DNA of 64,000 bases from Sesamum alatum (lineage: Eukaryota > Streptophyta > Magnoliopsida > Lamiales > Pedaliaceae). A program made the translations under genes and the position numbers. Every line of letters starts with the position of its first letter. Position 1 is the first letter of the stretch. The stretch lies in assembly GCA_034509735.1 (NCBI GenBank), contig JACGWO010000004.1, forward strand, positions 16,349,395-16,413,394, given 5' to 3'. Shown here one piece after another: positions 45,974 to 57,933 of the stretch. The notes beneath the pieces were generated by a model, which searched no databases, was not told where the DNA came from, and worked only from the letters and a program-made list of their open reading frames with translations.

Positions 45974-47960
45974 TGAAAGGAATTGTGGATCGTCCCGGGA
46001 AAAGCGCGAATGCGGAAGCGCGGTATAATTAAAAATAAAATGCGGAATTTAAACATGCTTTAAATTAAAGAACACGTTTCAAAGGGTGTGCCTTTGAAAT
46101 TCCCGGGTGTTCGGTGTATCTCATGAATAATAAAACATAAAAAGAATCATGGAGGCCATAGGGTAGAAAATTAAAAGGGACGAAAATCATAAACGAGACC
46201 TACCCGTTGTCGTTTTCGTCTTCAACGGCTACACGCGTTGTTCCCCGTTTTGCACCAAGATCTCGTTCTTGAGACCCTCCAAATCGTGACACACGATCCA
46301 CCCACGTATCTTGCACGTCGTGCTAGCAACGAACAAGTTTATATTTTGGAGTGGATGAATCAACAACACGTTATGAATTAACGGTATTGATTCATCAAGT
46401 TCTAATGTTCCAAGAACAAGAGAACAAAGAAAAATAATTTTCTTGGAGTGTGTGAGAGAGAGAGGGCGGACGAGATAGAGGGAGAGAGAGCCGAGTTGTG
46501 TGTGTGTGTTGTGTGTGTTGGAATTTCATCATCCTTCAACTTGTAGGATGCTAGGCGTTTATATAGAAGAGGAGTCTAATCCTCTTTAAACTCCTCTTTC
46601 AAGAACTCTATTTTGACTAGGATTTTGACCTAGTCAAAGTCCTAGTCAAAGTAGTGTTTTGACCTAGTCAAAACAATCCTAGCCATCCATCTCTCCCATT
46701 CATCTCACCGTTGATTTAATTTAATTTAATGGAATATTTAAAACCTATTTAAATATTTCCAAGAGGCTAAAATAAATATAAATATTATTTAAGCCCATTA
46801 AATAAATCCCTTTGATAAATCTAATTTATCAATTTAATTCCTTATATCTAATAGAAGGAATTATTTCTCCAAGAAAAATAAAGGACCCGATTAAATCCAA
46901 TTTAATCATTCCTTCACTCCAATATTTAATTCCTAATTAAATATCTAAATGTGTGTGGATAGTGTGTGACTCTTTAGGTTCACCTTTCAGCTAGACTTGG
47001 TCGGATTCCTAGAATCCTTCCGTTACCATGGGTGGCCATCTAGCAACGGTCCATGGCACTAGAGACTAGGTGAAATATTCAGGGATGAACATTTAGGCTC
47101 TAACAATACGCTTGTCCTTCTGTCTTCGGTCTCATCACTTAGAGTCTAGGGCACAGATAATGCAGGTACCCATTTTGGACCTAAGTGTCGGTCTGTCCTC
47201 ACTAAACGCCGCAAGGGAATCCTTCCCTTCTGTTCAGTCATTGTGGCCACAGTTTTAGGGACAAGACCTAGAGTATACATGAGACTCAACAGCCAAAACC
47301 TATTGACAGGAGACAGATCCTTTCTTGGAAACTACTGTCACTTTGCACACCAGAACTGTACTAGACATGGCTTATGACTACCAAGGAGAATTCTGGCAAT
47401 CTCTCACCATATCTAAGATACAGCCCTGATGTACAGGTAAACTCAGCAATTCCTCAAGTCAAAGGACTTGACCTGTCCCGTTGGAACCGGGAATATACGT
47501 CATACCTAGCAGACCATACTCAAGGTCCTCCGTAAGACGGTTCCTACGAGTCACCTCAGTCAGCTGCGTCCTAGCATGCTAACCCACTAACACTGCTTAG
47601 ACGACCCTCGTCACCCGTCGATGAAACACGACAGCAGGTGCTTAGTGCAAGTCTCAAATGGAATCCCGGTACCCATTTTCGGGATTCCTTGACTTGGAGA
47701 TTTCCGGACTGATTCGGGAAGACTGATTCCATGGACCTACCTCCAAGCGTAGTCCCAGTCCCCGAAATTGATTCTCAGTCCGTGGGCTTTGTTTGCGTAG
47801 TGAACAGATATGGAAAACAAATATAAGTGAACACAAACAAAGTGATGCCAAATGAAATTCACTTCTTTATTCATTAATGATTTATCAAACACCTATGATT
47901 GTATAGACATAGGTTACATATACCCGCCAAAATTGGCTTACATGGTCACCTATTCTAACA
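45974..47960 (-). repeat. A-solo: solo family A LTR
   Basis: A single LTR of 1987 bp on the minus strand, from TGTTAGAATAGGTGACC (47960) to CTTTCA (45974). The TCATT duplication is perfect (45969-45973 and 47961-47965) and no internal sequence is present. This is the usual product of recombination between the two LTRs of a full element. Diagnostic bases match the A-left/A-host LTR. Confidence 0.94.
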
Positions 47961-47965
47961 TCATT

Positions 47966-49848
47966 GGATGAGTGCCGTGTTTCATCGGCGACAGGCGTGG
48001 GACGCCTACACGATCTTGATGGGTTGGTCGACTGGGGTCGAGATCACTGGACTGTCTCGCGGGGATCATCATATGGAAGCCTTGGAGGCTTGGTCGGTAT
48101 GATTGGTTTTCCTCGGTTCCGATAGTACGGGAGTAATCCTCAGACTTGAGGGATCATGGCAGTCGCGTGCACAGGACAGCTGTATCTGGTTTTGAGAGGT
48201 GATCATTCTGTAAGATGATCATTATAAGCCTTGTCCAGTGCAGTCGGAATGTGTAGCGAGGACGGTGGATTCCAAGAAGAGGATCCGTCCCCTGTAAGTA
48301 TGTGACAGAGGTATCTCCTATGCACTCGGAGACACGTTCATGCTGTTTGAAGCTGTGGCCACAGTGGTTGGTCGAACAGGGAATGGTTTCCTGTGGCGAC
48401 GCAATGAAGCATACGTTGTCTCGAGTATTAAGCATAGATGCCTAGTCAAGGATGGGAACCGACGCCCAATTCCATACCCTAGACTAAGGCCGGGAGACGG
48501 TAGACGGAAGGATCGTACCCGTACGGAATCGGCGGCTAAATGTTCACGCCAATTCACCTAGTCTCTAGTGCCATGGACCGTTGCTAGACGGCCACCCATG
48601 GTAACGGGCCCTTGTGGGACACGGGCCCAAGTCTAGTTGAGGGTGAATCTAAATGGTCACACACAAATCACCGAGGAGGTTGAGAGATCGACTTGGAGTC
48701 AATCTCGAAGGATAAAATAAGTAATTGGATTACTTAAGGGAAAGTCCATTGGATGGACGGGCCGATATTGTATCGGGCTTTCATTTAATCGGTAAATTGG
48801 ATTTTCGATTAAATATGGAAAGTTGAGATGTTGAGACGTTGGATCTTTTAATTGGATTAAAAGATCGACGGGAATAATTTAAGTGGACATTAAATTGGAT
48901 TTAATATTGGGTTCGTCGTAATTGGATTACGATAAAACCCGGTCCGTTAAATTATACCCGTTAGGAGAAATAATTCCTAATTTGGAATAGGAAGAAGTTG
49001 GACTTCTTCCCTTAATTAAACATGGCCGACATGCTCCCTTGGAGGAAGCAAAATCAGCCATGTTGCATGCTAGGTGGTATGTTGACTTGTCTCTTTTGGA
49101 AAGAGACAAATCAACTCCAATCAAGCTCTTCCCTTTTGGTATGATTTGATCATACCATAAATTTTGGTAGGCTTGATTGAAGAATTGATGGTGATTGATT
49201 GGAATGAATCTAGACATCCTTGGATGAACCTAGACATATTCCAATAATCACATTAATTATGTATATATATTAGAATATACAACACCTAGCATAAGTGATT
49301 CATTATTCACCTTTTTCTAGGAAAAAGAGAAGACAAAAATCCTCTCCTCTCTCTCAAAATTTCGTGCTCCCTCCCTCTCTTACACTTGTGTTCTTCACTT
49401 GATTTTGAATCAAGAAGAAGAACAAAGTAAGTTTAAGAGAACACTAATTCATAGTGTTCTTCTCTTAAATCCATTCCTTCCTAAACCCGTTCTTTTCTAG
49501 CAAGAAGAACGTGTGTTTCTTCCGGTTTGGTGTGGATCACATTTGGAGAATCCATACGTTTGGATTTCGTGAGCATTCCGGAGAAGGAACAACGCTAGTA
49601 GCCGGGAGCATACGCTAAACAATCAAAGGTAACGGTTTATTACGCTTTGATTGATTTCATTTGTATATCTATGCCCTATGTGTTTAAATATATATTTTAA
49701 TATTTACACATCCTACATCGAACGCCCGGTTGAGCACCCAAGGGTACACCCCTTGGGATTTGCGTATTTTGAATTTAATTTAAATTTACGCAATTTCTCG
49801 CTTTTCTCGCTTCCGCTCGCGCTCCCGGGCGGATCCGCTTGTCCTTCA
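47966..49848 (+). repeat. C-host 3' LTR, second part
   Basis: It continues from GGATGAGTGCCG to TTGTCCTTCA. It lacks the 109-bp segment seen in the 5' LTR. Total LTR length without A-solo is about 2224 bp. The frames at 48154-48561, 48927-49217 and 49651-49895 are LTR sequence. Confidence 0.92.
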
Positions 49849-49853
49849 ATGTG
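49849..49853 (+). repeat. Target duplication ATGTG of C-host
   Basis: It matches 17143-17147. Joining across it gives ATACTTAATAT..GTGATGAGG, as in B-inv (inverted near 9555). Confidence 0.9.
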
Positions 49854-50449
49854 ATGAGGTCTCATTCTATCAACACTCTCACTTGGTTGAACCAAGTTAA
49901 ATATAGACCCTTAATAAATGGACTAGGACTCTGGGAGTCTGTTCAAGCCTTCCATCCATGGCAAAAGTGAGGAAGATCTTTTAGGTCGATAGCGTGGTCT
50001 CACGAGTCGTGGCATGACTATCATGCTTAAAAGAAGCTGCACTTTGTCATGAACGATGAGTAGACTGTTGTTACCTGTCTCACGAGTCGTGGAGGTAGCA
50101 GTGAGTCTATGAATCGGTTGATTGGGTCGGGTCTAACGCCCGAATAACGTGATTCGCTTGGAGTCCTCGGGATCACGTGAAAGGGTGAGGCAATTATCTT
50201 AGGAATCTCATGGAATGAGAATGGTATGGAATACCTCCCACAGGTTCTTTTCCCATGCGAATCTTAAAAGTGGGGTATGGGGAGGATCGCTGTGGATCCC
50301 GAGCCCACTAGGAAAGGATTTCCCGAAAATAATGTTTGAGAGTGCCGTGTTTTCGTAGAAATAGTGGGAGAGGTTAAGGACTAAAGACCGAGACTTAACC
50401 CAAATATTACTTCATTCTGCTTATTATTTTCTGTTTTATATATTTGTGA
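49854..50449 (+). other. B-host leader, second part
   Basis: It contains the paired palindromic motif (49997-50012 and 50077-50092) and the altered internal box TAGAAATA (50356-50363), and ends at the gag ATG. Confidence 0.85.
49997..50092 (+). promoter_or_regulatory. Paired palindromic leader motif, B-host
   Basis: GTCTCACGAGTCGTGG occurs at both ends of this interval. Confidence 0.65.
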
Positions 50450-53400
50450 ATGTCTAAGAATCCATCAAATACATTACTAAGAGGCTTATTAAAAGGGAAC
50501 CAATTACACGGATTGACTGCGAAATCTTAAGATGGTCTTAGATTTCTAGAACCTTAACTCACATACCGGAATGAGGACGTTCCTCAGCCATTGCCGAAGG
50601 GGTCGACAACTAAGGTAACGCTTGGCGTTCAAAAGTTGAAGGATGACCACCGGCAAGTAGGATATAATGATGTTGGCTCAAACTATGCTTCGTTTGCATC
50701 ATGTCTATATGGTCTTGGACCAGCATTGGGGTAAAATGCAACGAAGGCATGTTTGGAGCTAAGATGACGGAAGGGATGTCGGTACAAAGAACATGGAGTG
50801 ATGATGCAATCCCTAGTGGAGAAGCTCAAAAGACCTCCACGTCAGTCTTGAAAAGGAGACGTACATTGACATGATCTTTCAGTCTCTTCCTCCCTCCTGC
50901 AAACTATTAATTATCAACATGAATGAGCTTAGAAAAGATCTTCATAGGTTGGTAATTATGTTGGTCTAGTACGAAGCAACGATTGCGAAATCTGCGCCGT
51001 CGGTACTAGTAGGAGAGGCTTCAACCTCCATAGCGAAAGGCAAGGGTGCCAGACGCTAAAAGAGGAAGAAGGGTAAGGTAACATCAACTATTAAAGCACT
51101 TCATGTGTTGTTCCTTTACAACACAAGGTGGAGGTAAAGGAAAGAGCAAAAGGTTCAAGCAGTCAAGTTCATAGATTTCTAAGAACGTAAGCATTCACTG
51201 TCTTAAAGAGGGCCATTGGAAAAGGGAGTATCCTGAACCTTTCTCCAATGTAGGTAAAATTTAATATTGAGTATTGACATGATCACTTTTACTCTATTTG
51301 GTATTTGATACCATTCCTATCACTAATCTGCGGGTGGTTTGCAGAAAGTGAATAAGGACTTAAAAGCCAAGAACAGTTCTAGGATTCAACAATGGCAAGG
51401 TCCATTGATGAAAAGGACTAGAGACTTGTTAGGCCCATAATCGTGATCATGTTAGGATAATATAGGAATTACGTAATCTAGCATGATCAAAAGTATGTCT
51501 CTTTGTTGGACAAAGGTTTTATTACATACATATTTGATCAAACAAAATTATTGAATATTGATTCATCTTTGCTAGTAGTTACACGTGAATTCCTAGAACA
51601 CCATCCCATAAAAGGTTTTTGGATACTCAAATCATCTAAATGGATTAATCAAGACCAACATACAAATTTGGCATCTACAACAGCTAGGACGTTTCTTCTT
51701 ATTAAAAGATAAGTAAATTGGAAAGTTCGATGAATCTAGAAATAGATTATTTGAATCGACTAAATTTACGAGTCTTTTATAAAGAAGAAAGTCCCAAAGC
51801 TCTTTGTTGGACAAAGTAGGCTTGCCAAATGGTCTATTGGAAGGGATCCAATAAGACAACTGTAGGTTACTAGTACACAAGACCATAAGAGGGTTCAAAA
51901 GTCTAAAGGTCCCATAGGAGGTTTGGGAATTAGACTTAAGGAGGTGAACCAAAAATGGTTGCATAATTAAACCTGTTTCGATAGGATCGAAAAGGCCGTG
52001 TATTTAGTGGGAGCTCTTGAGCATCCAAGTTGAGAATGGAATTCTCAATGAAACGTTTCCTGTAAAGGCCAAGTATGACGGTCTCTGATAAAGGGAACGA
52101 TCGAATCTCGTTAGACGAAGATCGATCGAAGTTTCGCCCAATTACCTTAGCCCGTGTAGACGTAGACTCAAAATTGCCAACGTAAGAAACGTGGCACTTT
52201 TGCTAGGAGTCACACACAAGGAGCCATGGTTTGGCAAGCCTGTGTCCCGACAAAGTCCTTGAGCATGTAGAAAGATCCTACATGCGTCAAGGGACTAGTG
52301 GGAGACAAATTAGACTCGGTGTCTAATTTGTACAAGTTTACGACAGAATAATACTAACGTTGCTTAGAATCGCATTTCTTAAATTGATCATATTCCAAGT
52401 CCCCTTAAGAATGAACCCGAATGTCGTAAGAGGTACGAGTGATCGGGATATGTTCGGTCAAATTTGGATAGTAATCCAAATGACCTGCGGAACCTGATGT
52501 TGGACATCGTAGTAGGATTTATGGATAGGAGCCACAGAATCCACTAGAAAATTCAGACAAGGTTTGAAACACCGCATAACTGGAATATTCATTTTGACGA
52601 GCTCATACGGAGCATAACTCGGTCTTAAACAACGCAGGTGATCAGTGGGAGTAGAAATGGCGTTCCAAGTGTTTAAGTGTGTAATATCTTGATTCATGGA
52701 TGAATTCAAGGCATTAGGAATCACTAAAACACAAACCGTAACTCACGAAAATTCTCCATGACATTTTAGGGTTCCCACATACATATCATGAATTGAGCTT
52801 TTCAAAGACTCAGTCATGGTGGACTAATGAAAAAAACTTATATATGTAGAGGGACAAGTTGTTCGAGACTCAGTTATAGTAAGACTGATGAGAAAACTTA
52901 AATACTATGCATAAAGCATCAAGCCATTCAAGACTTAGTCACGGTGGACTAATGAGAAGGGTTGGATGTTGAGTATCCCTACGTCTTAACCTTAGGCAAG
53001 CATATGATATGTTTACTCGGTGCATAGGAACCGCTGTTGAGAGTGCTTCTAGCATGGCTCAACATAAATTGGTAATGCACTGAGGGGTTGAAGACAGCAA
53101 TCAAGAACGATCCTTAGTACCTGAATAAGGACTATAGATGTGTTCATGATGCACCGTCTGTTGAGAGTTGTTTTAGAAGGCTAAAGCGATACTAGCTTCC
53201 AGAGCATAAGTGAAAACCAGTTAGTCTCAAAGGTATGGACAGTCAGGCCCAATGACGAATGCATCGGATAGTGGTCACTGATGAAGACCGCGTCCATAGG
53301 ATGGACGTGGCGCCTAGCACGACCAAGCCACGTTCGCCTATATGGCAGGCAACTTGACTATGGGAGTATTGGCACGAGATCTCATCACAAGATCCACGAA

Positions 53401-53560
53401 AATATTCTTAGACAACCACCATCTCTAAGAGGCAATGGTGGATAGAGGTAACACGGTTAGACCGTATTGCTTCGCAAGGAAATATAAGCGGACTCACAAT
53501 ACCTTAGTCGGTATCGTAGATTACTCGTACTCAGAGGATTCTGAACAAGTGGGTAATTGA
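50450..53560 (+). pseudogene. Decayed gag-pol of B-host
   Basis: It starts MSKNPSNT and is collinear with family A only in patches: KMTEG in gag, HCLKEGHWKRE (zinc knuckle with the last Cys lost), protease DTG changed to DTI (near 51308), and a RNase H/C-terminal patch near 53390-53430. The YVDD RT motif is replaced (near 52671-52690). Stops occur throughout. These same lesions are in B-inv, which has a different insertion site. No enzyme can be made. Confidence 0.87.
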
Positions 53561-53567
53561 CTTATTG

Positions 53568-53581
53568 GTCAAGTGGGAGAT
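53568..53581 (+). other. Polypurine tract of B-host
   Basis: GTCAAGTGGGAGAT-type tract adjoining the 3' LTR. It is intact although the coding region is ruined, as expected if the element still moved. Confidence 0.87.
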
Positions 53582-55817
53582 TGTTAGAATAGGTGACCAG
53601 AAAGTCAATGGTATTGGTTGTTCTGAGAACCATTCGTCAATCTGTGAACAAGTAATATTATGTTAATGAATGTAGTAAGGATTCATAGGCATGAGTTTGT
53701 TGTACTTACTGCTTGCATCATTATGATGTCACAACAAACGCCCACAGACTGAAATAACGTTTCGGGAAATTGGAACTACGCTTGGAGGTAGGTTCATGAA
53801 ATCAGTTTCGCCGAATAAGTCTGAAATACTCCAAGTCAAAGGAATCTCGAGACAGGGCATCGAGAATCCATTTGAGACTTGCACTAAGCATCTGCTGTCG
53901 TGTTTCATCGACGGGTGACGAGGATCGTCTAAGCAATGTTAGTGGGTCGGCCTGCTGGGGAGCGGCCGACTGAGGTGACTCGCGGGAATCGTCATATAGA
54001 AGCTACTCGGGCTTGGTCGATATGACTCGTACTCCCGGTTCCGGTAGTACGGGATTAGTCCATGGACTTGAGGATCACGGCAGTCCCCTACATACTAAGG
54101 TTGTATCTTAGATCTGGTGAAATTTGACCGATTATATCACATGGTCATCATATGCCTCGTCCAGTGCAGTCGGAGTATGTAAGAACGGTGAATTCCAAGA
54201 TAGGATCTGTCCCCTGTCAAAGGATATGACAGCAAGATCTCCTATGCGCTCAGAGATGGTTTAGAATCACAAAGTCTATGGCCATAGCACTTGATGTAGT
54301 GGGAAAGGATTTCCTACGTCGAGTTAAACCTATCTCGAGCATTATGCATAGTTGCCTAGTCAAGAATGGGAACCGACCCCTAGACTAAAGGCCGGGAGAC
54401 AGGCGACAGTAGGACCGTACCCGTACGTATCGAGCGTCTGTAAGACCGCACCTGCGTATAACTCGGAGCCTAAATGTTCACACCATAAATTCACCTAGTC
54501 TCTAGTGCCATGGACCGTTGCTAGATGGCCACCCATGGTAACGGACTACTTTGGTTATGAAATAACAAGAAGTAGGTCCAAGTCTAGCTGAAAGGTGAAC
54601 CTAAAGAGTCACACCCGCTACACCAAATGAAAGGGATTTAATTTGGAATTAATTCCGGGAGAAGGTTTAATATAATGGAATTAAATTATACTTCTTGGAG
54701 ATGCAAGCCTCCATGAATTATTTGGAATAATCGGGCTTGAGTTCATAAATTAGATTTATGAATTTTATAAAGCATGGGCTTTCCTTTTAATTAGATTAAA
54801 AGGGTGAATTAATTAGTGGGCTTGGTATATTAAATAGGATTTAATATAAAGTCCATGGGACTATTTACTTTAGAATTAAATAATCCCATTCTATGGAATT
54901 AATTAATGGGCTTGGTATATTAAATAGGATTTAATATAAAGTCCATGGGACTATTTAATTTAGAATTAAATAAGTCCTTTCCATTAATTAATTAATGGGC
55001 TTAGTATATTAAATATGATTTAATATAAAGTCCATGGGAATATTTAATTTAGAATTAAATAGGCCCATTCCATAAAGCCCATCAAAATGGATGGACAAGA
55101 TTTGATCTAGAGAATGATGAGATGAAGGGCCATGATTAATTTGACTTAATCAAAGCCTAATTTGACTAGGATTTGACTAGGTCAAAATCCTAGTCAAAGT
55201 GTGTCTCTTTGGAAGAGTTTGAGAAGGAATAGGAAATTCCATCTTCTATAAATACTCAAAAAACACACACTCACACCTAGTATTCTCTATAACTCTCATC
55301 TCTCATCTGTCTCAAGGTTTTCGTCCATCCCCTTCTTTTCTCTCCAAGAATTATACTTTGTTCTTCTTGATTTTATTCAAGTTAAGAACATAAGAGACAT
55401 TGATTGCGTTAATTCATAGCGTGTATTGATGTCTCTTCTCCCCAAATAATTTCTTGCTAGCACAAGGGTTGTTTGCTTTCCGATGGAGCGAGTGAGATGA
55501 TTTAGAGTGTCTCTTCTTTGAGATCTTGGTGCAAAACGGGGAACAATGCATGTAGCCGAAACGAAGACGAAACTACAACCGGGTAGGTTCTTTAATTATG
55601 TTTTTTTCGGTTCTAATTCTATGGCCTCCATGTTGTGTTTTATTGAACATGAGATACACCGAACGCCTGGGAGAATCAAGGGCACACCCCTTGATTCGTT
55701 TATGTATGTTATGCATAATTTAAATTCCATTTAATTATGGTTTGTAATTTTATTACGCACTATTTCACGCTTCCGCTATACGCGTTAATCTCCCGGGACG
55801 ATCCACACAATCTTTCA
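53582..55817 (+). repeat. B-host 3' LTR
   Basis: 2236 bp, TGTTAGAATAGGTGACCAG to AATCTTTCA. The three-unit minisatellite is at about 54804-55080 and the TATA box at 55247-55254. It is uninterrupted and serves as the family B reference. Confidence 0.94.
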
Positions 55818-55822
55818 GTATA
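55818..55822 (+). repeat. Target duplication GTATA of B-host
   Basis: It matches 3024-3028. The rejoined sequence GGTTCGGTGTATAGGCCTAG equals the A1 leader start. Confidence 0.92.
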
Positions 55823-56003
55823 GGCCTAGGGTTTTATGTGTGTTTTAAGCATGAAAACGTGATTTGGCATGTTTTAATTATTTCTTGATTTATTATCATT
55901 AAAGCATGTTGTTTTTTTGCTTTCAATTTGTATGATTTTTGCTATGTTGGTATTTTTCTGTTTTTCTTGGGAAACGGGGGCAAAAGTCGAACGAAACGGA
56001 AAA

Positions 56004-56437
56004 ACGCAGCACGCGGCCAGCCAGTGGCTGACCGCGCGCGGCCGCCTGCGCCAGGCGCGCATGGCTGCGCGCAGATCTGGCTGCCGGGTGGTGCGGCTGG
56101 GCGTGCACACATGCGGGCAGGGAAGCCCGCGTGCGCGCGCCAGGCCACCGCGCTGGGACGCCTGCCTGCCCGGACGCGTGGCCAGGAAAGGGTGCGGAGC
56201 GCACGCATGTGGCGGCGCCTCCCGGCGCGTGCGCACGCAGACGATGGTGTCTCTGCGCGCGCGCCTGTGCAGGGCCGGCGCACGCTGGCGGCCGGCAGGC
56301 TGGCGTGCGCAGGCAGAGGAGCCTGCGCGCGCGGCCATGCCGAGAGCTGCTAACCAGGCGCGCGCGCACGCAGGCAGGGGCCTGCTGTCCTGCGCGCGCG
56401 GGCTGACTCCTGCCGGCGGCGGCAGTCGGTCGACGTG
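56004..56437 (+). other. GC-rich island in A-host leader
   Basis: About 430 bp. It is less purely CG than in A1 or A2 (more CA and TG), as expected for an older methylated copy losing CpG by deamination. Confidence 0.87.
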
Positions 56438-57127
56438 ATCGTTTTTCGTTATTTTCAGTTTTTTATTTATTTTTTGGATTAATTCTGAAAATTCGTTGTG
56501 TTTAACATTTTGCATATTTTCTAAGAACATTATTTTGGGAGGTTAAGTTTATTGGATTTGGAATCCCGGGGTAACTTACCTGCAAATAATGAGGAAGGGT
56601 CTTCCTAAAACGGGAAAAATTATTGCCAACGGTTGTACCATATTTTTTCATACGTGACGCATTTATTTTATCTTGGATTAATGTGATTGGTAATCATGGA
56701 ATGTTAGCATATATTTATGTGATTGGATCATGTGATTATGTGCGTTGAATGGAAATGGATGATCATGAGCCCTAGACCGAATGTATGGTTTAATTTTATG
56801 TTGGGCCTGTGTGCCTCTTTTTCGGCTTTCTCCTTCTCCCCTTTTTAGTTGCCTTGGAATAATAAGACATTCTTTCTCCCTCCTAATATACTCCCCTCGG
56901 GTTTTCGCTGGGGTTTCTTTTTAAATATGTAATGAGAGTAGCATAGGAGCGAGGATTAATTTTATGTATTTGGTGGAGAAGAAGGAAGGTCCACATGGAG
57001 AGCCCAGAATGGAGGATCCAAGGCGTTTCCATGAAGATGAAAGAGAAAAAGAGACCAAGGCCCATCAGAATGATGATTGGGTTACTATTAATGTGATAGT
57101 GTAGGACCAACCCTAGATTGACCATAG

Positions 57128-57149
57128 ATCCACTGCGGGCTCAGTGGAT
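57128..57149 (+). promoter_or_regulatory. Conserved leader stem-loop, A-host
   Basis: Perfect ATCCACTG and CAGTGGAT arms with loop CGGGCT, kept although the coding region is decayed. Confidence 0.68.
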
Positions 57150-57459
57150 CGCATAGGATTCCGGCTCGTGATCATCCAACAGGGGCGTGCTAGGCTTTAA
57201 TTTTGCATGTGGTTATTATGATGGATGAATGGTGTTTTATTTATCATATAACTGCTATGGGATGCAATTTATTTATTTACGCATTGTGGATGAATGTGTT
57301 AATATTTACTTATGAGATCTCGGTCATTTACTACTCTCACATTGGTTGGACCAATGTCCAAATATTACACCCTAGACAAAATGAACATGGACTCTAGGAG
57401 TTTGTTCATGCCTTCTAGTCCATGGCATAGTGAGGAAGTTGATTTAGGTCGATAGCGTG

Positions 57460-57557
57460 GTCTCACGAGTCGTGGCACGTGTATCATTTTGTCTAGTGAA
57501 GCTGCACTATGTCATGAACGAAAAGTAGACCACTGATACCTGTCTCACGAATCATGG
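57460..57557 (+). promoter_or_regulatory. Paired palindromic leader motif, A-host
   Basis: GTCTCACGAGTCGTGG at 57460-57475. At 57542-57557 it reads GTCTCACGAATCATGG, with two G-to-A changes at CG/TG sites. Confidence 0.6.
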
Positions 57558-57820
57558 AGGTAGCAGCGGGTCTATGATTCGGTTGATTGGGTCGGGTCTA
57601 ACGCCTGATTAACATGATTCGCTTGGAGTCCTCGGGATCTTGTTAAAGGGTGAGGCAATAATCTTGGGAATCTCGTGGAACGAGAATGGTATGGCATACC
57701 TCCCACAGGATTCTTCCCATGCGAATCGTAAAAGCGGGGTTTGGGAAAATTTCGCTGTGGATCCCAAGCCCACTAGGAAAAGGTTTCCCGAAAATAACGT
57801 TTGAGAGTATCGTGTTTTCG

Positions 57821-57828
57821 TATAAATA
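57821..57828 (+). promoter_or_regulatory. Internal TATA-like box before gag, A-host
   Basis: TATAAATA in TTCGTATAAATAGTGGG, 113 bp upstream of the ATG. Confidence 0.45.
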
Positions 57829-57933
57829 GTGGGGGCATTAAATGACTAAAGACCAAGCATTTAATTATTTATCAAACCTCCGTCTTTTAAATTCTGCTGA
57901 TCGCGAACTTTGTTTTTAAATGTAGATTTAAAA

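Larger units (their letters stand above)
17148..49848 (+). mobile_element. C-host: family C copia element in B-host leader
   Basis: The target duplication is ATGTG (17143-17147 and 49849-49853). The parts are a 5' LTR split by A1 (17148-19455 and 29834-29864), a leader (29865-31730), gag-pol split by A2 (31731-34131 and 44518-45618) and a 3' LTR split by A-solo (45633-45973 and 47966-49848). With inserts removed it is about 9.9 kb. The LTR begins TGTTGGAATAGGTGACCAG and ends TTGTCCTTCA, distinct from families A and B. Confidence 0.93.
3029..55817 (+). mobile_element. B-host: family B copia element in A-host leader
   Basis: The target duplication is GTATA (3024-3028 and 55818-55822). The parts are a 5' LTR split by B-inv (3029-3476 and 13603-15389), a leader split by C-host (15390-17147 and 49854-50449), a decayed gag-pol (50450-53560) and a 3' LTR (53582-55817). 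With inserts removed it is about 9.96 kb. The two LTRs are 2235 and 2236 bp and look nearly identical, so the insertion is fairly young although the coding region is ruined. This means the coding damage came before insertion. Confidence 0.93.
55823..57933 (+). other. A-host leader, main part
   Basis: It holds the GC island, stem-loop (57128-57149), paired palindrome (57460-57557, second copy mutated) and internal TATA (57821-57828). No gene is present; the frame at 57203-57397 has no counterpart elsewhere. Confidence 0.86.
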
